Assembly: GCA_017562135.1 (NCBI GenBank)
Contig: QEYB01000895.1
Span: 682,001 to 746,000, forward strand
DNA from: Dipylidium caninum
Lineage: Eukaryota; Platyhelminthes; Cestoda; Cyclophyllidea; Dipylidiidae
Length of the DNA: 64,000 nt
Reading direction: 5' to 3'
Part shown: piece by piece, positions 37,322 through 49,900 of the stretch
Position numbering within the stretch: position 1 is the stretch's first letter
Layout of the letters: every line of letters begins with the position of its first letter
Notes under the pieces: model-generated
Databases searched by the model: none
Seen by the model: only the letters and a program-made list of their open reading frames with translations
What the model was told of the DNA's origin: nothing
Translations under genes and position numbers: made by a program

Positions 37322-37945
37322 GTGAATGTTGCCCCTCCTCCTCGCATGGACAAAGAGCGTATATGCACATATCCCAACATAAACCAATTGCGAGTTTCAA
37401 CAAAACTGTATTCGGTTTACTTGTACCATAGTCCATTTGTAGTTTTCAAAACTGTAAAGAATTATATATGAAGAAATTCAGTATCGGTAACGGGGACAGA
37501 CTCCTTTTCCATGTCGAGGTCTTCAGAGGTTATCTTCAGAACCATTATCGATAGCCAACATGAGCAGACGACGAGTAAGTTTCACGGTGATTTTAGGCAC
37601 GGAAAATTGTGTGACTTCACACCGAAAAACGGGGTACCCATTTTTAACTGGGGTACCCATTTTTAACTGCCTTATGTGCAGTCGAGCATCATTAAGCCGA
37701 CTTCATGTCTAGTCGAACGGTTCGGACAAGGCGCAAAAAGTGGGAGTTCCGGGAGGCAGTGAAACTTGGAATATATTGGGTGAAACACGAGCCACTGGCT
37801 TATCGAAATGCGGAAAAAATGAGTGTCTTGGAGGGTCAAAAGCACCAGTGAAGGCGAACATACAGGCAAATATGTACACTTGCTCAAAAAGTGGGGAGGA
37901 AAGTTCGACGGAGACGGAAGAGCACGCCATGATGAAAAGTTGCAA
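37322..37945. other. Convergent 3' flank of innexin D and CKAP5
   Basis: 624 bp between two stop codons on opposite strands, so it holds both 3' UTRs. No canonical AATAAA was found for innexin D. A tandem 19-bp duplication lies at 37631-37668. Confidence 0.5.
37631..37668. repeat. Perfect tandem duplication of 19 bp
   Basis: Two adjacent identical 19-bp copies (each starting GGGGTACCC) with no spacer, between the convergent 3' ends of innexin D and CKAP5. Confidence 0.9.
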
Positions 37946-40900
37946 TCAGCCCCGCGTCTGTGCATTCTTGATCATCTCAAGGCGTCGTCGGATGTCTGTC
38001 AATTCGTTTTGGGACATGCCTCCACCGGCTGAGGATAGCTCGCCCGGAGGACCTTCATCAGGGACACCGCCCTTTGCCTGCACTCCTCCGGCCTGTAACA
38101 GCAGTTAACCAAGACCACATTTACCCTTTTCCGCCAAGTGAACTAAGACAAGAAGGCTCATCAACAGAATTTAAATGGCATATCAACAGGCAAAAAAAGA
38201 AAAATGAACCATTCTCGACGCCCCCCCCCTACCTGTGAAGCATTTTCTAAGTCAGCGTTGCCGATGACGTAGGTATCAGAGGAGGGTCGGCCTTCAGCGT
38301 CCACGTCTTCGCTGTCATTGCTGACCTTGGACTCGAGGCCCAGTTCTTTGCGAAGAGTAGCCAGGCGGTCCATGAAGAGCTTCGGATTCACCGGCCGTTG
38401 GGCCAGTTCGTCCACACAGAGAGGCGGCTATTGAACAGGTGAGTAATGAAGAGCCGAGAGGGTGCACAAATAAAATGCAATTGAGGTGGAACACACAAAA
38501 AAGGGAAACCGAAATGGGTCAACAAAACGTGGAGAGGATTGTGGACGCAAAAAGGTGAAGACTGAGAAAATTCGTGGTACAAAACAAATAAAGTGATCAG
38601 AGTATGACATTCAGTCGCTACAGGGGGGGGGCAGATGCAAGTCCATAAAAATATGTAAGTTATTTCACTTGTAAACGGACACATTTCATAAATGCAACTT
38701 TGATTGGGATATAACACTTACCGCTCTGTAATCGCCTCATTTAAAAATATGAGTATATGCAACATTGAGAACAGAGATGAAAAGAGAAAACAGCGGTAAA
38801 AGTCAGGGTGGTGTAAACGAAGGGGAAGCGACGTACCAGCTTGTCGAATACGGCAAGCGCCTCGTTATTCCTACCTCGCAGCACCCTAAATAGGCGCTCG
38901 CGCATGACCCTGTCAAAATCCTTAAAGGAGGGTCAAAGGGGACTTTAAAAAGACTCATACTTTTAAGGGTTGAGGGAGCTTTTCTTAGGCGAAGCCCACG
39001 TACCTTGCACGGAAGTAGCAAGTTTTACATAAAACTTCCTTGAGCTAACGGTGTTCAATGGGTCACGAATAGTATAAGCAGAGCGCCAAGGCAAAATCAG
39101 AACACTCGCGACATGAGTGACACAGAAATGTGCCAGACGTTCCATTATAAGATGATAATTGGGGAGCACCACATAGACAATGTCGGATTTCTTAAAAAGA
39201 CATTCAGTACTCAGCCCGGTGACACAAACATGCACTTACTTAGGGAGAGGGAAATCGCAAGACGTATGGAGACAGTTGTATTTAGACCAGTCACTTTTAA
39301 CATGGGGGCAGATTTTTGGCGATGCTGGAAAATGCATGCCTTACTTAAGTCACTGCGGTTTATTGAGTTAAGCTGAAGGGCAAATGCTCAAATTTTGGAA
39401 GAGAGTTCGTTTGAGATATTCCGCTATGAAAAGTGGGAATGCGATGGGAACTCACTTGATTATCTTTGGCACCATTGCCGTTTGTGCCCTGTTTAGGATT
39501 CGGACGGGCACGTTTGAGACCTACGTTGTAGAGGGCTTGACGGATGAATGTCTGGAAGAATGGCGTCGAATTGGCCAGGAAGGGCTGTAAATCGAGATCG
39601 GGATACATCACGGTCAGGTCATAGAGCTCCTCGATGTACTACAATGCGAAAAACAGTCGCATAAAGCCTCCCTTTACTTATACCAGCATAGTAGCAAGGG
39701 TAAAAGCAAACCGATTCATCCTTGGATGACAGAATTTTAGCAAACAGCGAAGTCAGCTTCGCCTGGGTCTCCGGAGTAATAACAGCCAACTATAATTCAG
39801 AAAGAGTGCTTTTGATGGAAGGTAATTGGGTAGGCGGCATTGTTTTCCACATGCGTACCTTTTGAGAGGAGACAGGAGGTTTCGAGGATGTTTGGAGGGC
39901 TGGTGGCAACTTCCCACCGTTCGCATTGGCTAAAACCCTGAGGGTTCGTTTTACGTATGATTCCAGTTCCGACTCATCCTAGTGCACAGGAGGGGAAGAA
40001 GAGCACGTGGTTAGAATACGACGAGCCCGTTTCGCTGCCTCGAGGCTATCAAGTCGAATAGAATGCGCTCGCAAGCACTTGACAAAGCACCTCATTGACC
40101 AATGAATAAGGGCAATTAGACGTCAAGAGAGGCGAGGAGGTGAATAAGCAACCACATGAAAATAATCAGTCCTTATAGATAAAGTCGATGGCATGTGCTT
40201 TCACCTTATTTGGAAGTAGATCGACAAACTTAAGAATAGCGGGGCCCCGAGTGCTGCAGAATGTGTGAAGCATCGTTTTAATTGTACGGAGGGGTAGATC
40301 TGACTTTCGAGACTTCCACGATGGAGACGGAAAGGCCTTGAGGAAGTTGTGACAATCCAGTAGAACCAGGTCAAGTGAATAACTGTTAGCTGAGGTAACA
40401 ACAAAGTTAGTCTTGGTAAATAATTTGAAATCACTAACTACAAAAACAGATGCTAAGTAATTCAGGCACTGCAAACAGTCTCCAGCTTTAACGGTAGACG
40501 AGATGAAAGAAAAGCATCCCCCCCCCCAAACACGTGAGCCAGAAAAGGCCTTCTTCATATACATTATGCATAGCAGAAAAAATGACCACTCTACTTTGAA
40601 GGACGCAGAGAGGATGGAACAAATCCCCCGCATACGAGCCAAATAGCAGAAATGAATTATACGAATAATAACGTGATGGCTCGAAAAAGAGAAGACGAGA
40701 TGCGCAAGTGACCTGTGTTTGGCAGGGCCATGGTGATCTTCCAAAGGCTGCGGAGAACGACCTGGGTGAACCTGTTGTTGAAGTGGCCACTGCTCACGCT
40801 CTCATGCAGTAATCGAATGAAGGCCCTGAAAAAGGAGAAGAGGAAAGGATCTAGACAGTTAGATAGCGCAAAGCCATCTGGGTGATCTACGCACGATGAA

Positions 40901-43900
40901 ATTTTAGGTGCACGAGAAATGAGGATTTTTGGGGTTTCACCGCGTAGGATGTAAGAAAGCGATTGACATGGAAGTGTAGAGGCCCATATTCGAGCCTACA
41001 TTCCTATGAAAGCATACATAAGAGCACGAAGAATCTGTTGTGTAGGCGAAGTAACAGAAGAAAATAGGAAAAGATCACTAAAATGCACTAAAGTAGAATG
41101 CAAATATGGAAACTTAACATTTTTTTTACTAAAAAGGAAGCATTCCTTCCCGTCAGACAGTTAAATGATTCTAATAAGCCACGAGGAGAGCAAGAAAGCA
41201 AAACAGAAGAATGTTAAGACAAAAGTAGAACAAATTTTAGGTTAAATAAAATGGAGGCAAATTTATATAGAAAAACTTAAAAATTCCAAGTGTACACAAA
41301 TAAAGGCAGTTGGAGATATGTAAAATCTGACTTGCAGTGGATTAAAGCCAACTGAGGCAATGAATGAGAAGTTAGGTAAATGACCAAAAAAGATGTAAAA
41401 TTTAACGCATAGATTTTTAGACGCTTGGCAAAAATAAAAAAAGGTGGACTGACCCAAGAACACGAGTACTGTTAGCCGCCAGAATGACGCGCAAGGTGAT
41501 GGCGTTGATAGCCCGCACAATCCCGCTGCCCTCAGGCAACTCAGACGTCCTTTCGTGAACCATCAGGTGGAGGGAAGCAAAAAGGAACTCCTTAAGTGAT
41601 TCCCTGGATGCCTCCCGCGCCAACGTAGGCCGCTTAAAAATCTGCAAGGCGAGCAGAATGAGTGACGCCGATTAACATTATCATCGACGCCTCAGACAGC
41701 AGGAATAGGTTACCAGGACAATTTGGACTAATCTTCACTGGTACGAGAAGCGGTTGCAACATATCATGTCATCGAAGAGAATAACATTTAAGACGACGGC
41801 GATTTATCTACCAAATTGCATTTTCGAGCAACGTAACATGAAATAGCAGTAAGCTGTGACTTTTGTATGGAATACTCAAAGACAAAGTTTCATATTATAT
41901 GCAGAAATAAGGTATAGCTCAGCGGAACAGAGAGGAATTAACAGCTAGACTCATGCAGGGCAAATGACAGAAGCGATGACACAATTAAGAAATCACGTAA
42001 GGATAGGTGAATCACTGAGACCTCGAAAAGCATAATCTTGTTATAAGAGAATGGAACCAACCGACTCGGCAGTGGCCAACAGACAGCGCAAAACAGTTGA
42101 ATGATGGCTATCGGAAATAGTCGAATCATCGAAGAATGTAGAATTGGTCTGTCGCAGCTGAATTGTTATGAGGGTGATAATTTGGTTGATGTGGCCCACT
42201 AGAAGCTGCCACTTATCGCCTGAGAAAAAACAGCAAGGAGTTAGGAGTTGAAGTGAACAAATGGGGTTGAAAAGAAGCGATAAATACTCTGCAATAGAGC
42301 GTCGATTTGGCTCAGGGCGTAACAACACACGTTGAGATCGCTGGAGGAAATCTGGGTGACCACCATTGTGATAGCCGAAGCCGCATCAGGACTGGTTCGA
42401 AGAAGGCAATTCAAGACTGTCTGCCTGTCCCTGGTTCTGGAAGAGAGAAGGGGCGTTATAGCGAGTAACAGATATTCGTTTCATTCAAAAAGGCAACAAC
42501 TAGCTCCGGTATAAACTAGAAGTATTCAAAGAACCACAGAGTATCATTTACAAAAAATGACAAAAGTTAGCATAGTAAATACGGATTGATAAAAAAGGAG
42601 CAAACAATAGGCACCATTAAGAACATCTTCATAGCCAGGTTTAGAAGATAACTTCAGTGGGGTTAACCTTTCTAAACATGTCTGAATCATCGCAATGCAA
42701 AGAAGTCGAGTGGTGTAGGAAGTTAGGCGCATTAACGAAAGAGAAGTCATTTAAAATTTGCACATCATTCCTTCAATTTGCCTAAACATTTAATGATGCG
42801 ACTTCTTCAATGTTCGGGGTTTAAGGTTTCGGTTTGAAGGCGTTCCCAATCGTAGTCGCACCTTTCTGGACGAGAAAGCTTACTAAGGAGGTAAATAACT
42901 GGACATGTGGACGCCACACAGGAGGGCAACTCGCCAAAGGGGTTGGGAGGTTTTCGGAGGATTTGAGATAACCCATTCCTAACAAAATCGACTTGGGAAA
43001 ATCTAGGATACATTACAAAACGGGGTCTTCACACCTTTGAATGCTATGAAGAACAATGAAATGGGAATCAAATGATAAGTGAGGAGATGGCGAATAATAA
43101 GCACGTGAAGCTACTTCAAATGTTATCTTCTTGAAAATCCATCTTCTGCAAATGTTCGCACAAAGACCGATTTGTATAGGAAATAGGTCAGTTGCAGAAG
43201 GCAGTAAAAACACCTTCCAAAGAAATGGTTTGGACATTTTTAACTGCGGAAAATCCCTCTATTGGCGAAAGCCTAAGTGACACTCATGTAACGATGATAC
43301 AAGGGAAAACCCTGTGGCAAGTGACTATCAAAAGTAGACAAAGGCCAAGGTAGAGGAAAAGAGTGATTGTAATTGCCCAACGGACAACCGAAAAACTCGT
43401 ATTAAAGCGCAGAAACCGTGAGTGGTAGGATGTATGAGCTGCCTGACTTGGAAAAAAGAACACTCAGTGGGCATGCAATAAAGGTAGCACACAGAAAGCA
43501 CAGGGCAAAAGGTGTCGAGCTGGGCTTTTCTGTGCATGCGTGTGCTTGTGGGGAAAGAAGGCGTGTTATCGTTGTTTTGATCAACTTTACCTCTGATGCT
43601 TTCCAAAGGATTGAGCATGCTAGACAAATAAGGTCGAAGTTGAAAAGATTCGTTCAAACCGTCCATAACCCCAAATATGTTTTGGCGTAGGAAAATGAAA
43701 CTTGCATATCAAATTTTTTGTTTAATTTGCAGTCGCCTTCATTTGTCCACTTATAATTTGGAAAGTATTTGCGAGTTGGTTTTTATGGTGAATAAGTTAA
43801 TAAGACCGTGCAGAGAATAAAAGGCTATAGTCTAAAATGAAAAAGACAAAGAGAGCATGCAACGGAAAGTGTAAAACTATACTCAGATGAGGCGGGAGAG

Positions 43901-46900
43901 TATTTCAACAAGGTAGAGCAGGACGTTTTATGTATCCGTGATGTAGCTAAAAAGTGTTGCCGTATTTCCTACATTAAAATAACCTAATGGGCCTGACCGA
44001 TGTAAAGCAAGAAAATTGTCGCCAATAAATTACAAATGCAATGACATTTTGGCCGAAATTGTTATGGAGTCATAGGAAATAGGAAGGGGAAAGTGAAAGA
44101 GATCTTCAATAGGGTCGAAAGCAAGCCAATTTTATTACTATTCGCCCAGATAAACAATGTAACATGTGAGGAGAAACAATAACCGAAGTGAGTAAGTGTT
44201 AAGGATGAGAAGAACCTACTTGAGCTCGGGGATTTCAATAGGCCTGAAGAGCTCATTAATATCCCTGTCAAATTGGAGGAGGTTAGGCATGGCAGGCGGG
44301 TGTTCGGGGTTGAGATCGCCCAATCCACTGAGGACGTGCTGCGCCCGGGCGTAGGCTATCGCGTGCACCGACTGTGGGGTCCCAGTTCCGTAGGACTGTT
44401 GTTGTTGCTGCTGCTGCATCAAACCCACTGGAGAGTCAGCCTTAGTGTCTCTACGAACAGAGACAAAGCTAATATAGGAGCTGGTGCAATAAGGCTGTAA
44501 GTATAATCTGAAAAAGCTCACCCTCGATTTGCCGGACGTTCTGAAGCAGAACGTTTGGAGGCAGTCGAGTTAGAGGCAGCCGTGCCCGGTCTACCGGATC
44601 TTTTGATGCGTTCCTCCAGCATTGAGCGATCCTTTTCAGGCATCTAAACAAAATCGTACCATTGGCACTACATCTGAGATATGGCATGAGGACGAAGTGT
44701 TTAAAGTGAAGTGTATCTTTAGAACAAAGACACGCTTTAATTAGTGTTATGCGGCAACAATGACGAGTCTGATGGAAAATGAGAACTGAGCCAATTAAAC
44801 GAAAAATATAAGCCGTATTTTGCTGATAAAGTATTTGGACGGACAAACTTAGAAAATCCAAAGATTGACCGTGCGCATGGGGAAAAAGCGCGAAAGAGGC
44901 CTTACCTGTCCCAACATCTTCCAGAGAGGTTCACCAACGATGTTGTAGGCACAGACTAGAGCGTTGAGAGCGGCGGTGCGGACGCCCGAATCGCGGTCGC
45001 TGATCTGCGCCGCAAGCATCTTTAGGGAAGCGGCGGGCGAGGGCTGGCAGACATTCAAGCCGAAGTGTTCAATCATTCTGCCCATTTCTTCCAAACATTC
45101 TATGAAAGAGCAGTAGAAATAGGTAATCCTAAAAGTTTTAAAAGGCGTTCAAAAGTTGCCACGTTACTAATGGATAATAGCACAAAACGAATGTCGCAGT
45201 CGAAGCGTGAAATGCAAATGTGAATTGAAATATGGCTACGGATATGTCTGCATTGAATTATGAGCAAGAAACTTTGAGTCTGGAAGGATGAACGAAGTTG
45301 GATTACCTTGTCTGGCTTTGTTGACTTTAGATTTGAGGCCTCCAGCCAAGTAGGAGTATAATTTCTCAGGTGGGTAGACGGTTGTTAAAACTCGAAATAT
45401 GGCTCTCACATCCTTGCGAATTGTTTCTTTTGAATCGCCAATCTTCAGCATGAGGTAGGGCAGAAAGGCGGACGCCTCGTACGCCGTCAGCTGCTGCTCC
45501 GAGTCAGACATTCGGCTGAACACCTTGATGAGATATTCTAGGGCCTAGAATAGGGAAGAAATGAGTTAGCTTAGAAGAAGTCCCGAAACAGGACAAAAAC
45601 TAAGCTGGACCTCGGGAGAGGAAGGCAGGACTAGTTTCGAAAAAGCGCAGAACCATCCAACGAAGAATGAGGTCGAGGTTGGAGCGGGTTGCGGCCTCGC
45701 CATCAACAGCGGGCCATGCCCCGTCGAGAAGGCGTGTAAGAATATCCACAGCTTTGATGTGTTGTTTGAAATCTGTATGAAACAGGCATGCGTGAAGGTC
45801 TGGCGAAGCACCAGCGGCTTGGAAGAGTGTATTTAACTGCTGAACATGGTCTTTGCTTGGCGTATCAAAGTCCCACTTCAAGATCTACAATGAGAGAATC
45901 AGCAATGACATTGTGCGCTGTGTAACTTTTCATTATACACAAAATCAAGAAGACAGCCCAAAGAATTGAAGTCTGTGAAACTGGACCAATGACTAGTATA
46001 TGTGGCGGAAACAAAAAATTTAGTCTATTTACTATCAACTGATATGAACATTTAAAATAGGGGGATGAGAGGAAATGTAGAACGTCATACAACAATTTGA
46101 TCAACATTTACCCAGCTACTCGTCATTTGCGAAAAAATAAACTTTTTAAGTAAAGGCGATTGTAAAGAAGAGATGGAAAGGTTTGACAATTGCGCACTGT
46201 GAAACACATTCGAATAGAATAAAATTACGGATGCGGACAGGAATAAGATTGCAAAGACGATAAAGCGGCGCGAAAGCAGATGCTGGTCATAGATGCTGGA
46301 CAATATGGAGATCAAAATGCAGGAGACCATCTTTTGAATGTACCAGCATGTGGTGCAAGAAATGGCGCAACCAGATTTCACACAAACAAACAGTTCAAAG
46401 CAGAGCGTTTTATCGCAGCAGCCGAATGCCACGACGTTATCCAAATGCGTAATATACATTAAGTAATCTTTTGGAGGCATATTATCGCTCGAATAACAGT
46501 AATGTGAGTGGTATTTCAAGGTCAAATGTTAAGCCATTATAAAAAGGTCAGCACCGAATAAGGAAAATTAACCTGCACCGCAGTGTTATTCGTGAGGTAC
46601 TCGCATTACGGGAATTGGTACAAGTAGAGCGCGAGCAGGACGCACCTTTCGTTTCTTTTCGTCTGCCATCCTAGTTTCACAGAGTTTGTTAACTTGGAGA
46701 GGAACAACAGCTGCTGCTTCCTCAGCCTGTTCCAGAGCGGCCGCACGTTTCGAAGTCATAGGAGGCTTCTTAGGCGGGACTTTTTTGGCAGCCGGCTTGA
46801 TTGTCGACGTTATTGATGGCTCTTCGTCCACGTCGGGGGTTGTCACATTGTCTACAGAAATGTGGGAAAAAACACGAGATTTATAATCATAAAAAGCAGA

Positions 46901-49900
46901 TCGAGGCTAGCATGGCTGCTAAATACATAAATTCAAGGGAACAACGGAAGGGAGTGGCATAATTTCAAGTCGTGTAAGAATTTAAAACTAAGTAACAAAG
47001 TGCACAGATAAAGAGCAACCCGCATGAAAAACGAAACAAACAGCACCTATATTTACACGTATAAAATTAAATTACTTAAATTTACACATGTAAGGGACAA
47101 AAAAGTGAAAGCTACAAGTTGTTGAAGGGCACTTAAAGAAGACAAACAATAGAGGGAGAAGTAGATGGGGTAAACCTGAGGGCGCGGTTTCAGTAGTAAC
47201 TTCATCAGGCGTGGATATTTGTGAAGGGGCCACCTTCTTGCCTCCACCACCTCGTATTGCCTTGGGAGGCTCCGGGGGAGGATTTGCGGCGTTCTCGACG
47301 GATACCAGCTCCCTGGCTTTCTCCAACAAAGGTGTGACAGCGTCCATGGAGGTGGCCTTGAGGCGTTTCAGTGCCTTTTGCATAACATCATAGCCAAGGC
47401 AGCGGATGAGGACAGGAAGGATTTTGTGGGCACGTTGACGCGCCTCAGGGTTGCGCTCTTCGCATACCGCGTAGACGGCAAGGGCGAGGTTGAGCCCGAA
47501 GTCGGGTGCGAGTCCGACCGTGTTCGCCGTTTTGCAAATTCAATTGCAAGTTACTCATTGCGGTCGTTAGCCATCCAATCAATTCCGCCCGCAAAAAGGG
47601 GTTCTCCGTCTAAAACCGCCAACTGAACTTTATCGATAACCCAAGGAGCAGTTCCATAAAAAATACAAAGAGAGTAAGCCAATCACTTGCCTTGGTACTC
47701 GTGTGTAATCAAGAAAGATGGTAGAAACGCAGGACAAAGGGGAAAGGACAAAATTTATGTGTGAACATGACTGAGGGTAATTCAGTAACTGCACCAGATT
47801 TGAGGCGCTGGTAGACACACAACATAGGGCACATTCGACCTTTGAATTTTTCAATTCAAGTCATACAGAGAAAACAATAGAAAAAGGAATAAAAATAAGT
47901 TAGATGTTTGATGATGTTGAGTCTACTCAGCTTAGAGCGGGAACCGAAATAGAGAAAACAGTAAGGCAAGGACGGAGAAGTGTTCAATGAATTGATGCTT
48001 CTGAGAGTAAGTCCTAAATCACACACAAAACAGAATGTCTTGACGCGACTCTAGTTAAGTTGGAAACAACATAGAGTAAGCAATTCCATTACAATAAGTG
48101 GAGGGTACATATTGAGAACATTTAGAAAGTAAAATGACTGCGGAGGTTACTGCAAAGAACATTATACTTAAGCGATATTAGCCTTCTTTGATTTTACATA
48201 AAATTTGCTCCTGTTGAGGAACCAATAAATGAAAGTTAAATAGTCTAAGTACGTAGAAAAAGATATCCGGGCTTCATCGCATAAGCAGCAATTTCTAACA
48301 GCTATTTACCTCAACAACCCGGATGTCAATATGGCCCTGGAGCACCGCATAACGAAAGAAGTCTATTCTCACATGCGTTGTAAAGTGTACCAGGGCGTCG
48401 AAGTATTAAGAATGACATCAATCTAAAGAAACACTATCCATACCTTCAAGGCTTCAGAGAACATGTCATTCTCGGTCATTGGGACAAAACCACAGCGCTC
48501 TTTCCAGGCACTCAAGGCGGCGATCGCAGCTTCGCGGACAACTGGTTTTGAGTCGCCGAGACACGTCAATATGGACGGCTCAACGCATCTGAAAATGAAC
48601 GTAAAAGGTTAGTGAGATCACAAAAAGGAGCAGATTCCGATGTACTTCACAAAACTGATAGTTATAAATGAAATTATGAAAGTGAGAAGCAGACATTAAA
48701 AGGAACAATGACGTTTTAACGCAAAAAATGTCACAAACAGCCCAAGTGGTTATTTTACAAAATACAAGTAAATAAAAGGGTCTTTTCCACGTAAAATGTA
48801 ACTCAAAACTGTAAAATTATCATAAAATGCCCTTTTCAATGTGGGAAAGAAGCGGTCATTTGAAATAAAATATTTTAAGAGACGTTGGGGAATGCAAGGA
48901 TAAATTGAAAAGACAGAGATCATACTTGACAAGTTTTTTTGCATCAGCGGTCGAAAAAGCTTTCGCAAAGGTCTCCATCAATCCAAGCGTGATTTTCCCC
49001 AGAATCTTGTTAACATCGGTGCATACTTTGGCTATTACAGTAAGAGGCTCCTGCATTTCATAGCCGCCCACAATGAAAGGGTTGGATTTCAGTAATTCGT
49101 CTATCTGATCCAAACCTTCTTTCCTCTCCTTCCAGTTCTTGCTGGAGATGAGGGTTAATACCTCACCACTTAACTTTTCACTAAAGTAGAGAAGACAATC
49201 TTAAACAAAACGAGTATCACCATGTTGTTTTGATTTGAAAACGCATAACACCATTCTCAAGTTTAGTGTGGCTAGATCAACAATCTCAAGGCATCCGCAT
49301 GCTTCATCGATTAAACGGAAAGTCTTCCAAGATCCCACTGGACTGCAATCAAAACGGTGCCATGTTTAAGCCAGAGGTTAAGCACAGCAAAGCTTCTCAG
49401 CGTTTTATTGACCAGTAAGTTGACTTTACAAACATAAAAGCACACAAAATCTTAAGTGAAAGAAACCCCACACTAAAAGTAAGGAACTAGAACTGCGAAA
49501 AGTGTATTTAAGTGCTATGAGAATGCGCAATTGAGCATCAGCAATGAGTGTGAATGAGCATCAAGATAAGAATCTTTTGCGAGAAAAAAGATCGGTAAGT
49601 ACGAGGTGGAATAGGCAAAAGTGGACGCGGAATCCGTGACCAAAAATGAGTGGGCGATCTGGAACAGTAAAATTAAAAAGATTCTGCATCGCTGAGACTA
49701 GAGAATGGGGCTTTTTTGTCGACATAATCCTAAAACTATCCGCAAATGTAAAAGAATTAATTCCAAAACTAGAAAAAGTGGAACTTGGTAAAGACAGTTC
49801 AAGGGAAGAAGTGGAAGAAGATCCGATAATCGACAGACTGCAAGATAGAGCAAAAATGCCTAAGAAGGCTTTTCTCGAGATATCAATCACGACTTCGGCA

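Noticed and set aside
40390..40744. Extended minus-strand open frame joined to the CKAP5 KSDLPLRTIKT exon
   Set aside because: Only 40205-40389 matches CKAP5. The rest is intron read-through: the acceptor CCTCAG after 40390 (minus strand) gives correct phase with the exon at 40713-40825.
42807..43013. Possible extra CKAP5 exon
   Set aside because: Exons at 44220-44450 and 42288-42424 join in phase without it and match the known protein order, so this open frame lies in the 1.8-kb intron.
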